Positions 9,277-16,995 of a stretch of 18,270 bases of DNA are shown here, piece by piece. The DNA comes from Thermomucor indicae-seudaticae (Eukaryota; Mucoromycota; Mucoromycetes; Mucorales; Lichtheimiaceae): contig JSYX01000667.1 of the NCBI GenBank assembly GCA_000787465.1, forward strand, positions 1 through 18,270, in the 5' to 3' direction. The position numbers and the translations under genes were made by a program. The notes beneath the pieces were generated by a model. It was not told where the DNA came from and ran no database searches. It worked only from the letters and a program-made list of their open reading frames with translations. Each line of letters begins with the position of its first letter. Positions within the stretch are counted from its first letter, which is position 1.

Positions 9277-9574
9277 GGTTTCCGGGTATCAGTGCAACTT
9301 TTCCTATGCCCCTTTCCTGAAATGTGCTTTAAATTTCAAAGCCACAGCTTTGCTGGACCTCAGGTACTTTTGCCAGTGCTGGCGCTTTATTGGATCCTGC
9401 TCTTGTATGTACATGACATTAATATCAATACAACTGGATGAGGTAAGGCCAGCATTGACGACGACTTATTGCAGTTGATTCAACCAAGTATATCGTGTAA
9501 TTTACATGTTTTGCAAGGATTATCTATGTAATATGGAGATGCGTTCACTTACAGCAGAAAAACAACTCTTTAGC
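9277..9574. other. NIP7 upstream region / 3' end of the Rqt4-like gene
   Basis: Just under 300 bp lie between the NIP7 start codon and the stop of the next minus-strand gene. I see no coding exon, RNA gene or repeat. It must hold the NIP7 promoter and 5' leader and the 3' untranslated region of the Rqt4-like gene. No clear TATA box is visible. Confidence 0.55.
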
Positions 9575-11092
9575 CTATCCGCATGCTGGTTCTATAGTAT
9601 CTTTTTCATCAGCAATACTTAAGGCGTACTGGTAATCGCCATAAAGGTCAAAGTCATCATATTGAATTCGTTCTTTCCTTTTGCTGCTTTTCCCGCCTTT
9701 TTTATTCGAGTGTTGTTTCCCAATAAACTTTGGCGCCGACAGTCCTTTCAGAAGCGGATTCTTTGCGAATGTTCCGGTACCTTCCGGCCTTTCAGTTTCT
9801 ACTGGGATCTCTTCTGGTTCCGGTTCTGATTCTGAAGAAGATGCGTCTTCCAAGGTCACTTGTCGAGACTGTATGTCAATGGTCATGACGCGTCTACGAG
9901 GTTGATCCACACTCTGGAGCTTCTTTAGATTCGCTTGTTGCTTCTTCATTTGCAAGGCACGCTCTTGCGGTGTCAGCCATGGATTGGATACATCGGTGGG
10001 TAAGGTAAAGTCGGCAGCTTGATCAATGACTGTGGTTCTTTTGGCACTCGTGCGTTGAAATTCGAGCAGCTTTTCCTTGTGTGCTTCTGCTTTCCGCCTG
10101 TTTTCTTCTTCATAATAATCCCATCGACGCTGAATAATCTCGCCACTGACTTTGGCAGCGTATCCGACGGCCGGTGTACTCGGCGAAGCACTCTTGGATC
10201 GCCTCTGCATCTGCTCGTGCATCTTTTGCTTTTGTTCGGCGCGTTTTCGTTTTGCCTCTACAATCAATGCCACTTGTTGCTCTTTGGACAGCACAGGTGT
10301 CCCGCAGAACGTGCATGGTCCAGGTCCTTCCAACGTGCAAATGATTTTGCCGCAGTTTAAGCAGTTGGGCGCAATCGTAAGGAGAGGGTGCTTGGTAGCT
10401 TCCATTCGAACGTATGAATAACTATCTCACTATTATGTCTCATTGAATTTATTATTACTTACCTTGACACTGGCATGCCTGTCTCTTGCCGCTCCCTTCC
10501 GTCGCCTTGATATCAAGTTCTTTGAGTGCCGTTTCAAGTGTCATTTCATTCTTGGGCTTCTTTTTCTTCTTTTCGGAAATAAGTGTTCCGGCAGCCTTTT
10601 GCTTACTCGACTTTTTCCCCTTTTGCGCTCTGAAAAGAAGTATTCGGTTTTAGTACGCTCATTCTTTTTGCTTTTCTGCTGTATCTTTACCCAGGGAAAT
10701 AGTCACCCTCTGTGTCCTTTTTCACGTAGACATTGATATTTGACGGCCATTCAGTCGACGCACTACTCGTCGAAGGAAGTGCAGGAAAGGACTGTTGTTG
10801 CGGTGGTGGTTGCTGCTCTTGTACACGCCTTGACTGTTCGGCAAATCGTCTCGTTGCAAATTCGTTGGCGAACTCTCTTACTTCATAAGTATTCCCCAGC
10901 ATGTCCTACACTCTTCTGTCACCATTTCTGATCTCGTCATTATGACAAAAGGCCTCATAATCTTACAGTCAAGTGATTCTTTAGTGCTTCCGGTGTCTCT
11001 AGCGTATACAGATACGGCAAGACTTGGGTCTTGATTGTCTCATCGTCAAACCCAAGAAAGACACTCAATTGATTCGTTGCCCAATTGTCCAT
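9575..11092 (-). CDS. Activating signal cointegrator 1 / Rqt4-like protein (zf-C2HC5)
   Basis: Four exons: 11092-10967, 10905-10691, 10629-10463 and 10398-9575. The introns are 61, 61 and 64 nt with matching phases, giving 443 residues. The family (TRIP4/ASC-1 in animals, Rqt4 in yeast) is part of the ASC-1/RQT complex, which handles ubiquitinated stalled ribosomes; the animal protein is also a transcriptional coactivator. The N terminus (residues 1-60) has LSVFLGFDDETIKTQVLPYL followed by TPEALKNHLTDMLG, the conserved helical start. The zinc finger has the C2HC5 set C166, C168, H173, C182, C185, C190, C198 and C201 (CLNCGKIICTLEGPGPCTFC). A long charged coiled-coil-like and acidic/Ser-rich region follows (SSSESEPEPEE), then a lysine-rich tail. 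No ASCH domain is seen, as expected for a fungal Rqt4 form. The ATG at 10405 lies inside the third intron, so the true start is upstream. That intron ends in an unusual GGAAG acceptor lacking a pyrimidine tract, but it is the phase that joins the CxC to the rest of the finger. Confidence 0.88.
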
Positions 11093-11206
11093 TCTGCCGG
11101 AACAGAGGAATCAATAACTGCGCCTTCGCAACCCAGCCAGAATTTTCTGCATAATCCATCCGTTGTCTGCTAGAGACATGGATGGAGTATTCTTTTTCAT
11201 ATGTAG

Positions 11207-11956
11207 GCGCTACGTAACAATTGCCATGATGGACGAGAGAAAACCTCCCAACAGTGCTCGACTTGCCCTTTTCCTGTAACGCGGCCAAAGCAGCGTGTCA
11301 AAATCGGTGAAAATTGTCGAACATGGTCGGTGAACCTTGGTTCTATCTGCTACAACAAAGAGTGCCCCACGTACAAAAAAGACACGAACACCAGAAATCT
11401 AGACAGAGAGGCCGCAGCTTGCATCGCCATAGCTGGTATGAGTACCATGCTAAACGGTCCAGCTCTCCCTCCGTTCGATCCAAACCCCAGCGGTCGCGCA
11501 AGCGACCCTGTCAACCGATTTTCCCGAAGCGGCACCACCGCTTACCTCGCGTGGGTCCTTCGGATAACATCAGTGGCATGGATGAAGACCCTTTGGGCCA
11601 TTCGCACTCGTCCCAAGGCGCCACGCAAGACACACAAATGGAAGAACCAGCGGCATGGCCATCACCATCGGCTGCATTGCGCGACCTGCAGCCATATCCC
11701 GAAAGTGATCATCAGGATGTTCTGTTTGTCTGCTCCTTTCTATCGGACCTCAGGATCCTTGTTGCGGAAAGAGCAATGCGGCTATACTCGACTTCCTTTG
11801 CCGAGAAATTTGGGAGCTGCTTTACAAGAGGCTTTTGCACCGAGATTGCGTTCCGCTGTCCATTCTGCAACCAAAGTTGAAACTTCCACGGGGCCACAGC
11901 GGGATTACCATAGCGGTATCACACAGCTTCTCACCAGGGCAAAGCGGGCAGCATAG
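11207..11956 (+). pseudogene. Fanzor/TnpB-like protein remnant: C-terminal zinc ribbon and last RuvC segment
   Basis: A frame open from 11207 to 11956 has no early ATG but carries the C-terminal signature of Fanzor/TnpB RNA-guided nucleases. It has a first Cys pair in KTSQQCSTCPF, a spacer with PVTRPKQRVKIGENCRTW, and a second pair in ICYNKECPTY. The final RuvC block NLDREAAACIAIAG follows, with its Asp where these proteins have (R/D)RDxNAAxNI, and then LPPFDPNP. Immediately upstream, another frame reads YVTIAMMDE up to about 11237, which is what the family shows just before TSxxC. One base appears missing between 11237 and 11240, so the frame is broken. The rest of the protein (recognition lobe, most of RuvC) is absent; the Rqt4-like gene starts head-to-head at 11092. 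Beyond about 11490 the match becomes uncertain, and a second frame (11314-11880) is open too. It is probably a 5'-truncated mobile-element relic. A domesticated fragment or a spliced exon is possible. Confidence 0.65.
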
Positions 11957-12146
11957 CCACTGGTGACAAACTGATTCTGTTTGATTTACGCTTATGAAAA
12001 AATCCTTTGGCGCTGCTGGCAAAGACCGATTTGCATTGATTCCATGTTTTACACTTGACTTTGGTGAAGGATGTTGGCATCACGTATGAACAGTGATTGG
12101 ATTCAGGTATCTCTCGTCAATGTGATAAGGAACACAACTGTATCAT

Positions 12147-12304
12147 CGAATTCTCCCTCTGCGAGGGTTCCCTCCAGGTGCATGAAACATGCCATGTAAG
12201 CTGTTTCATTTACAGTATTTCTGTCAATAGCACATAAAGGTCTCGATCCTCTCTTTTGCAAGGGTTTGCTACAAGTGCATGAATCATGCACTAATTCTGT
12301 TTCA
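12147..12304. repeat. Imperfect direct repeat pair containing a palindrome
   Basis: Two roughly 60-bp copies, about 12147-12208 and 12244-12304, share the order CGA...CTCT...GCnAGGG...AGTGCATGAA(T/A)CATG...CTGTTTCA with small gaps. Copy two contains the near-perfect palindrome TGCATGA-A-TCATGCA at 12276-12290; copy one has TGCATGAAACATGCC. A TATATAAA at 12312-12319 follows the second copy. The alignment was made by eye, so the exact identity is not stated. Confidence 0.5.
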
Positions 12305-12311
12305 GCCAAGG

Positions 12312-12319
12312 TATATAAA
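12312..12319 (+). promoter_or_regulatory. TATA-like box without an obvious gene
   Basis: TATATAAA lies eight bases after the second copy of the local repeat. No open frame of note begins in the next few hundred bases on this strand. It may be fortuitous, or it may drive a non-coding transcript. Confidence 0.25.
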
Positions 12320-13133
12320 CACGAGGGCGTTCACTCTGTAGCTTAGATACTTCTCTCTGTAAATGCGAAACTGCAAGCATTTTCATCTGAACATTCATTG
12401 AAACGCTAGTGATTCTACCGTCCACCTCACAAGAGTTGGTCCATTGAAGATGCATGATACAGGATACAGGGTACAAGATAGAAGATAGTTTGTTCCGTTC
12501 CGTGCAAGACTTTTGACCAATGGAAGAAGCCGGACAAGCTGGGTTCCTGCACCCAAAGACAGACAGAGTTAGGATAAAGGATGCGTGATGACTTCAACAC
12601 CAAGGTCTTCTATTGACGCGATTGACTTCAATACAGACAATATAGCTCAAGTTCTATGTCTCCAGCGGCAAGCGTATTCTTTGCCAAGTTCTACCAGTTC
12701 AAATTCTTATAATATGGTGAAAGGTTTTACCCCCTTCATTGCTGGAGAGTGGGGGTTGTGAGACGTAGAGGCGACAGCTTGCCCCGTCTCCGCCCCACAC
12801 GTTTAAACCAGCCGATGCTTCAAGCTGGATTATCTTTATAACCGTGACCCACCGGTGAGAGGTGCGGGGTTGGTCCCTGCCACAGCGGAAATACTCTTTG
12901 TGGTTTAAGTAACATGTCACTTTTATAATGGAAAGCAAAGGAAAAGGTATCCAACGATGACAGGACGTATGTGCTGTCAGATTGCCTTTATCTGTGGATG
13001 TCGTATTTTTCTGCTAAAGTACAAAGCCTGTATGTTTATCGTGACGAAGCGGATGTTCCAAATCACTGAAGTAAGGTTCAATCATTTCCGGGGACGGGGT
13101 GGTTTCACCGATGAGATTCCCACAACGATGAAG

Positions 13134-13141
13134 TATAAAAA
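13134..13141 (+). promoter_or_regulatory. TATA box of the C2H2 zinc-finger gene
   Basis: TATAAAAA occurs 58 bases before the start codon at 13192, the expected spacing for a TATA-driven fungal promoter with a short leader. It is followed by GGCCCCTCTCCCC and preceded by GGGGACGGGGTGG. These contain CCCCT/GGGG cores resembling stress-response-element sequences. The TATA box is seen; stress regulation is inference. Confidence 0.55.
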
Positions 13142-13191
13142 GGCCCCTCTCCCCGATAATTCACCGATAATATGCAAGTAATTTGCTCTCC

Positions 13192-13470
13192 ATGTCCATT
13201 CTACAGCCAGCAAGCATGGTTGATATCGACGAGTACTGGCCATTGGATACAATTCAAGAAGATCATTTTGTTGCATCGTCATATCAAAGCAAACCATCCC
13301 CAACATCATCCACATCATCCTGCTCGTTATCGTCTATTGAAACTGTAGCGATCATTTTACCACCTTTATCATGCCAGCGACGACCCAACGTTCTCCGATG
13401 TGAAACATGCAAAAGGCGCTTCCATTCTCAAGGCAACCTCGCAAACCACCATCAACTCTATCAGCATTAA
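13192..13470 (+). CDS. Small single C2H2 zinc-finger protein
   Basis: This is a 92-residue intronless protein. The N-terminal two thirds are Ser/Thr/Pro-rich and probably disordered, with an acidic start (MVDIDEYWPLDTIQEDHF). The C terminus is one C2H2 finger: LRCETCKRRFHSQGNLANHH, with Cys70, Cys73, His86 (or His87) and His92, i.e. C-x2-C-x12-H-x5-H. The finger ends at the protein's last residue. A single finger with a basic KRR before the helix could bind DNA weakly or mediate protein contact; the target is unknown. The ATG at 13192 is preferred because a good TATA box lies 58 bp upstream and no ATG precedes it in frame. The gene is isolated, with over 1 kb of non-coding sequence on each side. 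Confidence 0.72.
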   Translation: MSILQPASMVDIDEYWPLDTIQEDHFVASSYQSKPSPTSSTSSCSLSSIETVAIILPPLSCQRRPNVLRCETCKRRFHSQGNLANHHQLYQH

Positions 13471-14984
13471 ATAAGCATCCTTCCTCGCTCTTGCATTTCT
13501 CTTTATACCTCTGACCCTTGTACATACTCTTTCTTTTTCCTTATCCGTAAAACATACGCTTGCCAATAATAAACCTTCAGCAATGTAAAAAAAAGAGAGA
13601 CAAAGATGTTCATTGCTCGCACATGACCAATAATGGGAAAATGCGGGTCAATGTCACGTCACTGGTGGCACGCAAGTGCGAGCGCTCCGAGGCCAATGGA
13701 CCCAGCACCTGTACTGGATTTTCCCTGGAGGTTTGGGTCCAGGAAAGATTCCTTCATGAAGATGCTGTTTGACGCTGGCGATTTGCACATATGCGAACGT
13801 TTTTGCTTTGATATAGAATACTGGATCTACGTAGAAGGCTGTATTAGCTTTGCGTCACATTCCGTGTCCTTTTCTATCTAACAGAGCTACGTGATAAGGA
13901 TCGGGACAGGACCCATTTTTGGACAGAGTTTGGAATAGAGGCGAAGACAAAGGAAAGGATTCAGGACAGAATTGCAGAAGGCCATAGCAGAGCCAAAGAT
14001 CTTCACTGAACACATCCTCCATGAGAAGACTTTCTTTTGAGGGGCATATGTGGTTGTACGCTGCAACCATATGGACGCTCGATTCAACGACGAGGTACTA
14101 TTTCCGATCAACGGTTGCCTCCACACGAAAACCATGCCACCCAAATAAATCAGAGGCATTGATTCCACAATTACGTACAATTAATTGGCACAAGTTGTTT
14201 CTGTGTGCTTAAGGCATCGGTATTGGATTTTGTAACAGTTTCTTCGTCCAATGCCGCTGTTTCTTAGTTACCAATACGTTGGACGGCACCCAAGCCTGTA
14301 GCAGACCGACCTTTCATCGTTCTCCGTGGGCAATCCCGCGATCTGCAATCACGATGCCTTCGACCTTCGCAAGCATTCAACGCAGTGGAGCCGACGACCT
14401 AACATTGTGTGGCTGAAGACTGCGACTTTATCGCTCGACTTTAGAGCTTACTGTCCCTCTGTCTGTCTGTCTGTCACGCTTTTCGGTCTGTAGCTTATCC
14501 GAGGCGCAACAGCGCTGAGATCGTGTAGCTATTGGTGCCTGAGTCTTGCCCTTTCGGCACCAGTTTTTGACCTTCTCTCAGGCGTAAGGCCTAATGCCAG
14601 GCTTCAGCAAGGCGCGTATCGCTCAGTACACCTTTAGGGTTTGTCAGTTTGCTTCAGCATAGCTAATCATTGTACTCGGTATCCGCCAATCTTTTTGACT
14701 TTCAGCGCAAACTTGGCTTCACAGCTGGCGCAAAATGCATTTAGAGTAGTGCAAAAGTTCAGGCACTTATGCAGGTCTTGGTTCGGCCAACAGAAAAGTT
14801 TTGTGAAACCAAGGTAAAGTTCTCTCGGGTGACATGGTTGCAAAGGAAAACCGATCCATTGCCTTTCTAGGGTCCTGACGTAAAAAGGACGACTATTGTT
14901 TTTGCTTTGGAAACAAACAGCATATGGCCTTCTTCTCTTCCTTATTTCTTTTCTTCTAGGTTTTTTCCTTTCTTCTGCAGCATC
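13471..14984. other. Long gene-free stretch with ORF-like debris
   Basis: Roughly 1.5 kb holds no gene I can support. Short reading frames occur around 13848-14180 in several frames, including a hydrophilic one on the plus strand (13848-14010), each ended by stops. They may be decayed coding sequence, but I recognise no family. A (TCTG) tetramer repeat lies at 14458-14473. A GGTGCC/GGCACC stem-loop lies at about 14534-14563. No tRNA or 5S rRNA signature is seen. Confidence 0.5.
14458..14473. repeat. TCTG tetranucleotide microsatellite
   Basis: Four perfect copies of TCTG at 14458-14473, extending into a partial fifth, lie in the gene-free region. Confidence 0.85.
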
Positions 14985-15617
14985 ATGGCATATACCATTT
15001 CTGCATCTTCTCCCAACCTTTTCGCGCCTTCCAATGACCTTGTTTTCAACCCCAAAAACCAGCGACCGTCTACGGCTCCTTCTGTTCGTCCTCCACCACC
15101 TCATGCAAACTCAAAGAAACCGCCAAGACTCTCGTTGAGCTTTAACAATAACAATAAGAATAGCAAAAGCAATTCGATGACTGACTTGTTATCGTCATCA
15201 CCGAGTTCATCACCTCTTGCTGGCAGCCGTATGCGACGCAGACTATCGTCGTTATTGATCGGATCCACCGATCGATTACCATTCCATGGTCTATTTCCCG
15301 GGTCTAAAAGGAAGAATCCTTTTACTAAAGACTACCAAAAAGTAGGAGAAGAAGACTCTCTGACGATCAGCTTTGAAAGCGGCAGTAGTACGTTGGAAAA
15401 CAACAGCAACGAACAGAAGCGTATTGACATGGAAAGTCCCACTCCTTTGATCATCACCAGCGCACCACCACAACGGCGGCAGAAGCTCGGCTTGGCCGAG
15501 TTGGTCCGAGCTCAGCTTGGCTCGGTCATGGAACAAGTCGACGAAGAAATCGAACGAGAATGGGAACAAAGCCGCAATCTGCTCCATCAATCCTTACTTG
15601 GGGCAAAATCCGCATAA
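14985..15617 (+). CDS. Unrecognised Ser/Asn-rich protein with C-terminal amphipathic helix
   Basis: A 210-residue single-exon protein of no family I recognise. Residues 1-110 are low-complexity: Ser/Pro/Asn-rich, with a poly-Asn patch (SFNNNNKNSKSNS) and SSSPSSSPLAGS. A basic cluster RMRRRLSSLL resembles a phosphorylation site for a basophilic kinase. A middle segment SKRKNPFTKDY is followed by an acidic Ser-rich part. The C terminus (about 165-205) is predicted helical and amphipathic: KLGLAELVRAQLGSVMEQVD then EEIEREWEQSRNLLHQSLLG. That helix is the part most likely to be conserved. The frame is open upstream without an ATG, and 14985 is the first ATG in frame. It follows a pyrimidine-rich stretch ending TTCTGCAG, so an upstream non-coding exon with its acceptor just before the start is possible. 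Codon choice and composition support a real gene; the function is unknown. Confidence 0.65.
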   Translation: MAYTISASSPNLFAPSNDLVFNPKNQRPSTAPSVRPPPPHANSKKPPRLSLSFNNNNKNSKSNSMTDLLSSSPSSSPLAGSRMRRRLSSLLIGSTDRLPFHGLFPGSKRKNPFTKDYQKVGEEDSLTISFESGSSTLENNSNEQKRIDMESPTPLIITSAPPQRRQKLGLAELVRAQLGSVMEQVDEEIEREWEQSRNLLHQSLLGAKSA

Positions 15618-15884
15618 TTTTTATCATCATTTATTGCCATCGTAATCCAGTAAAGTTCGCTGATTCACATCCATATGTGATACCGTAAATCGTCGACGAA
15701 GTGCTTGCATATAGCATGACAAAACAAGAAATGGAAAACAAACCAGTATGCGCCAAATCATGCAGGGCGTTTTATTGTCGTATCGTGCGGTAGTTGTGTG
15801 TATGCGTGTCGGGTAGTTCTGCGAAATTTACACGTATAGTATCGTACAACAAGAATATAGCAGTTTTGTGGGGGAGAAGACAGC
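15618..15884. other. Short convergent intergenic region
   Basis: These 267 bp separate the convergent stops of the unknown Ser/Asn-rich gene and NOP10, and would carry both 3' untranslated regions. I see no further feature. Confidence 0.5.
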
Positions 15885-16148
15885 TCACAACGGACGTTGA
15901 GGCAGTTGAGGAAGTAGGATCTTGTATCTTTTCTTGATCGTGATGCGATGACGAGAGTACTTGTCGTCGGGCGAGAATCGTGCTGGGTGTGCGGATTTTG
16001 TGGGAATGCCCTTGGGATCTACTTTCTGTTTCAAATGTTTCAGGTTAGCCAACTATTCAAGTGATAAATAAGAGCTTCCTTTTCTTTTTATTACCTTGAG
16101 AGTATAGACACGCTCGCCTTTATCGTTCAGATAGTACATCAAATACAT
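15885..16148 (-). CDS. NOP10: H/ACA ribonucleoprotein complex subunit NOP10
   Basis: Two exons, 16148-16095 and 16025-15885, are split by a 69-nt GT-AG intron (16094-16026) with a good branch sequence (GGCTAACCTG). The 64-residue product matches the family length exactly. NOP10 is a small core protein of box H/ACA snoRNPs; it supports the pseudouridine synthase Cbf5/dyskerin in rRNA modification and is nucleolar. The N terminus is [20 protein letters not shown] and the central block [20 protein letters not shown] is almost invariant in eukaryotes. [16 protein letters not shown] follows. Fungal/animal NOP10 lacks the archaeal zinc cysteines, and so does this one. The protein is too short to appear as one open frame, and the exon junction falls between Lys18 and Lys19. 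Confidence 0.97.
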
Positions 16149-16269
16149 GATGTCGAAACGTAAATTGAGGTAAGGTGGAAAGTTAAAAGGGATGAAAGGG
16201 AAAATTTCAGTGCGTTTTTGATCCCTGTGGCTTTGTTCCTCTTTCCCTATTTTGCCATAAGTTTCGTGA

Positions 16270-16704
16270 CCCGTCGTTTTCACGGGCTACCGTAAGTTCA
16301 GTGGGAACATTAGCTACCGCTGTCGTCGTGGCGATCCTTCTCATGGAAGCGAAGCAACTACTTGGCAGTTACGGGAAAAAAGCAAAAACATTGCAAGGTC
16401 TGCCATGCTTAAAGTGGAGTCCCCCGTATACGATCCAGAATATGTGAGCATAAACCAGGCAGTGGAGCATAAAATCAGATGTCGCGCATCTAAGACTGAC
16501 TCCTGCCGAAACAAAGAGGAAAGAAGAAATGCTTACAAAGACCTTGTCATTTAGAATCTCCAGAAAGAGGCGCTTTCGTTCAGGAGAAAATCGCCTTACG
16601 GTGAAGTTTATAATATACTTCAGAAAGCTAAGGTCCAAGCATATCAGTTTGCACAGGTTGAAAGGAGCATCAGTGAAGCTATGACTGCAGAAGCTCTCAC
16701 TTGA
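16270..16704 (+). pseudogene. Unidentified reading frame interrupted by one stop
   Basis: One plus-strand frame is open from 16270 to 16551 (94 codons), meets a TAG at 16552-16554, and continues in the same frame for another 49 codons to a TGA at 16702. The composition is protein-like and hydrophilic on both sides of the TAG: KVESPVYDPEYVSINQAVEH and CRNKEERRNAYKDLV before it, KAKVQAYQFAQVERSISEAM after it. It sits upstream of NOP10 and is transcribed away from it. I recognise no family. It could be a decayed gene, a mobile-element piece, or exons of a spliced gene (a GTGAGC donor at 16444 and the TTTAG acceptor at 16554 would remove the stop in frame). A chance frame remains possible. Confidence 0.3.
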
Positions 16705-16995
16705 GGGTTTCATCGTTTTCAATCACGGAAACGTTCCTGAAAAAAAGGTGCGATAACAGAGGGTGAATTTAAACGGGGACCACTGTATTAAAGGTCTTCA
16801 ATATATGCTAAAAAGTCGGGTGCATATGAGGAGGATGTACCGATCGTGCAGCGGCTGGACGAAGAAAATGTATCTGTCATTTTTATCGATCTGTGTGCGG
16901 TTTTCTTCCTGTTGCTCTAAGATCTTGCGACCTGCTTGGTAAACGTTAACCGAATTTTGCCCGTGAAAATCAGGCTAAAATGCTTTGTTAAGTGA

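Larger units (their letters stand above)
11957..13191. other. Gene-free stretch upstream of the C2H2 gene
   Basis: About 1.2 kb holds no coding region I can support and no recognisable tRNA or rRNA. It contains an imperfect direct repeat with a palindrome and a TATA-like sequence (described separately). A G/C-rich patch at about 12720-12800 includes GAGAGTGGGGGTTGTGAG and CCGTCTCCGCCCCAC. The immediate promoter of the C2H2 gene lies at its right end. Confidence 0.55.

Noticed and set aside
9437..9442. GATGAG upstream of NIP7 as a PAC-type ribosome-biogenesis promoter motif
   Set aside because: Only the six-base core is present, with no RRPE-like partner at suitable spacing. Too short to claim.
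8861..9478. A 205-codon plus-strand open frame
   Set aside because: It is antisense to the NIP7 exons and introns, starts from a non-ATG-quality position in context, and has no recognisable domain. NIP7 on the minus strand explains the region fully.
10019..10421. Plus-strand frames of 89-113 codons over the Rqt4-like gene
   Set aside because: They are shadows of the long fourth exon and of the zinc-finger region on the minus strand.
11093..11206. More of the Fanzor-like protein further upstream
   Set aside because: The three frames have stops, and I could not match RuvC-I/II segments here. Only the part from about 11207 is supported.
14534..14563. GGTGCC/GGCACC stem-loop as a tRNA or terminator
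   Set aside because: It has a six-base stem with a large loop, no T-loop or anticodon features, and no U-run. It is not a tRNA.
14667..15104. A 145-codon Arg-rich minus-strand frame
   Set aside because: It is partly the antisense of the Ser/Asn-rich plus-strand gene, which explains its Arg/Lys richness. No family match.
16369..16722. A 117-codon minus-strand frame upstream of NOP10
   Set aside because: It has a Phe/Leu/Cys-rich composition, no good ATG at its start, and no domain. The opposite strand gives a more protein-like reading.
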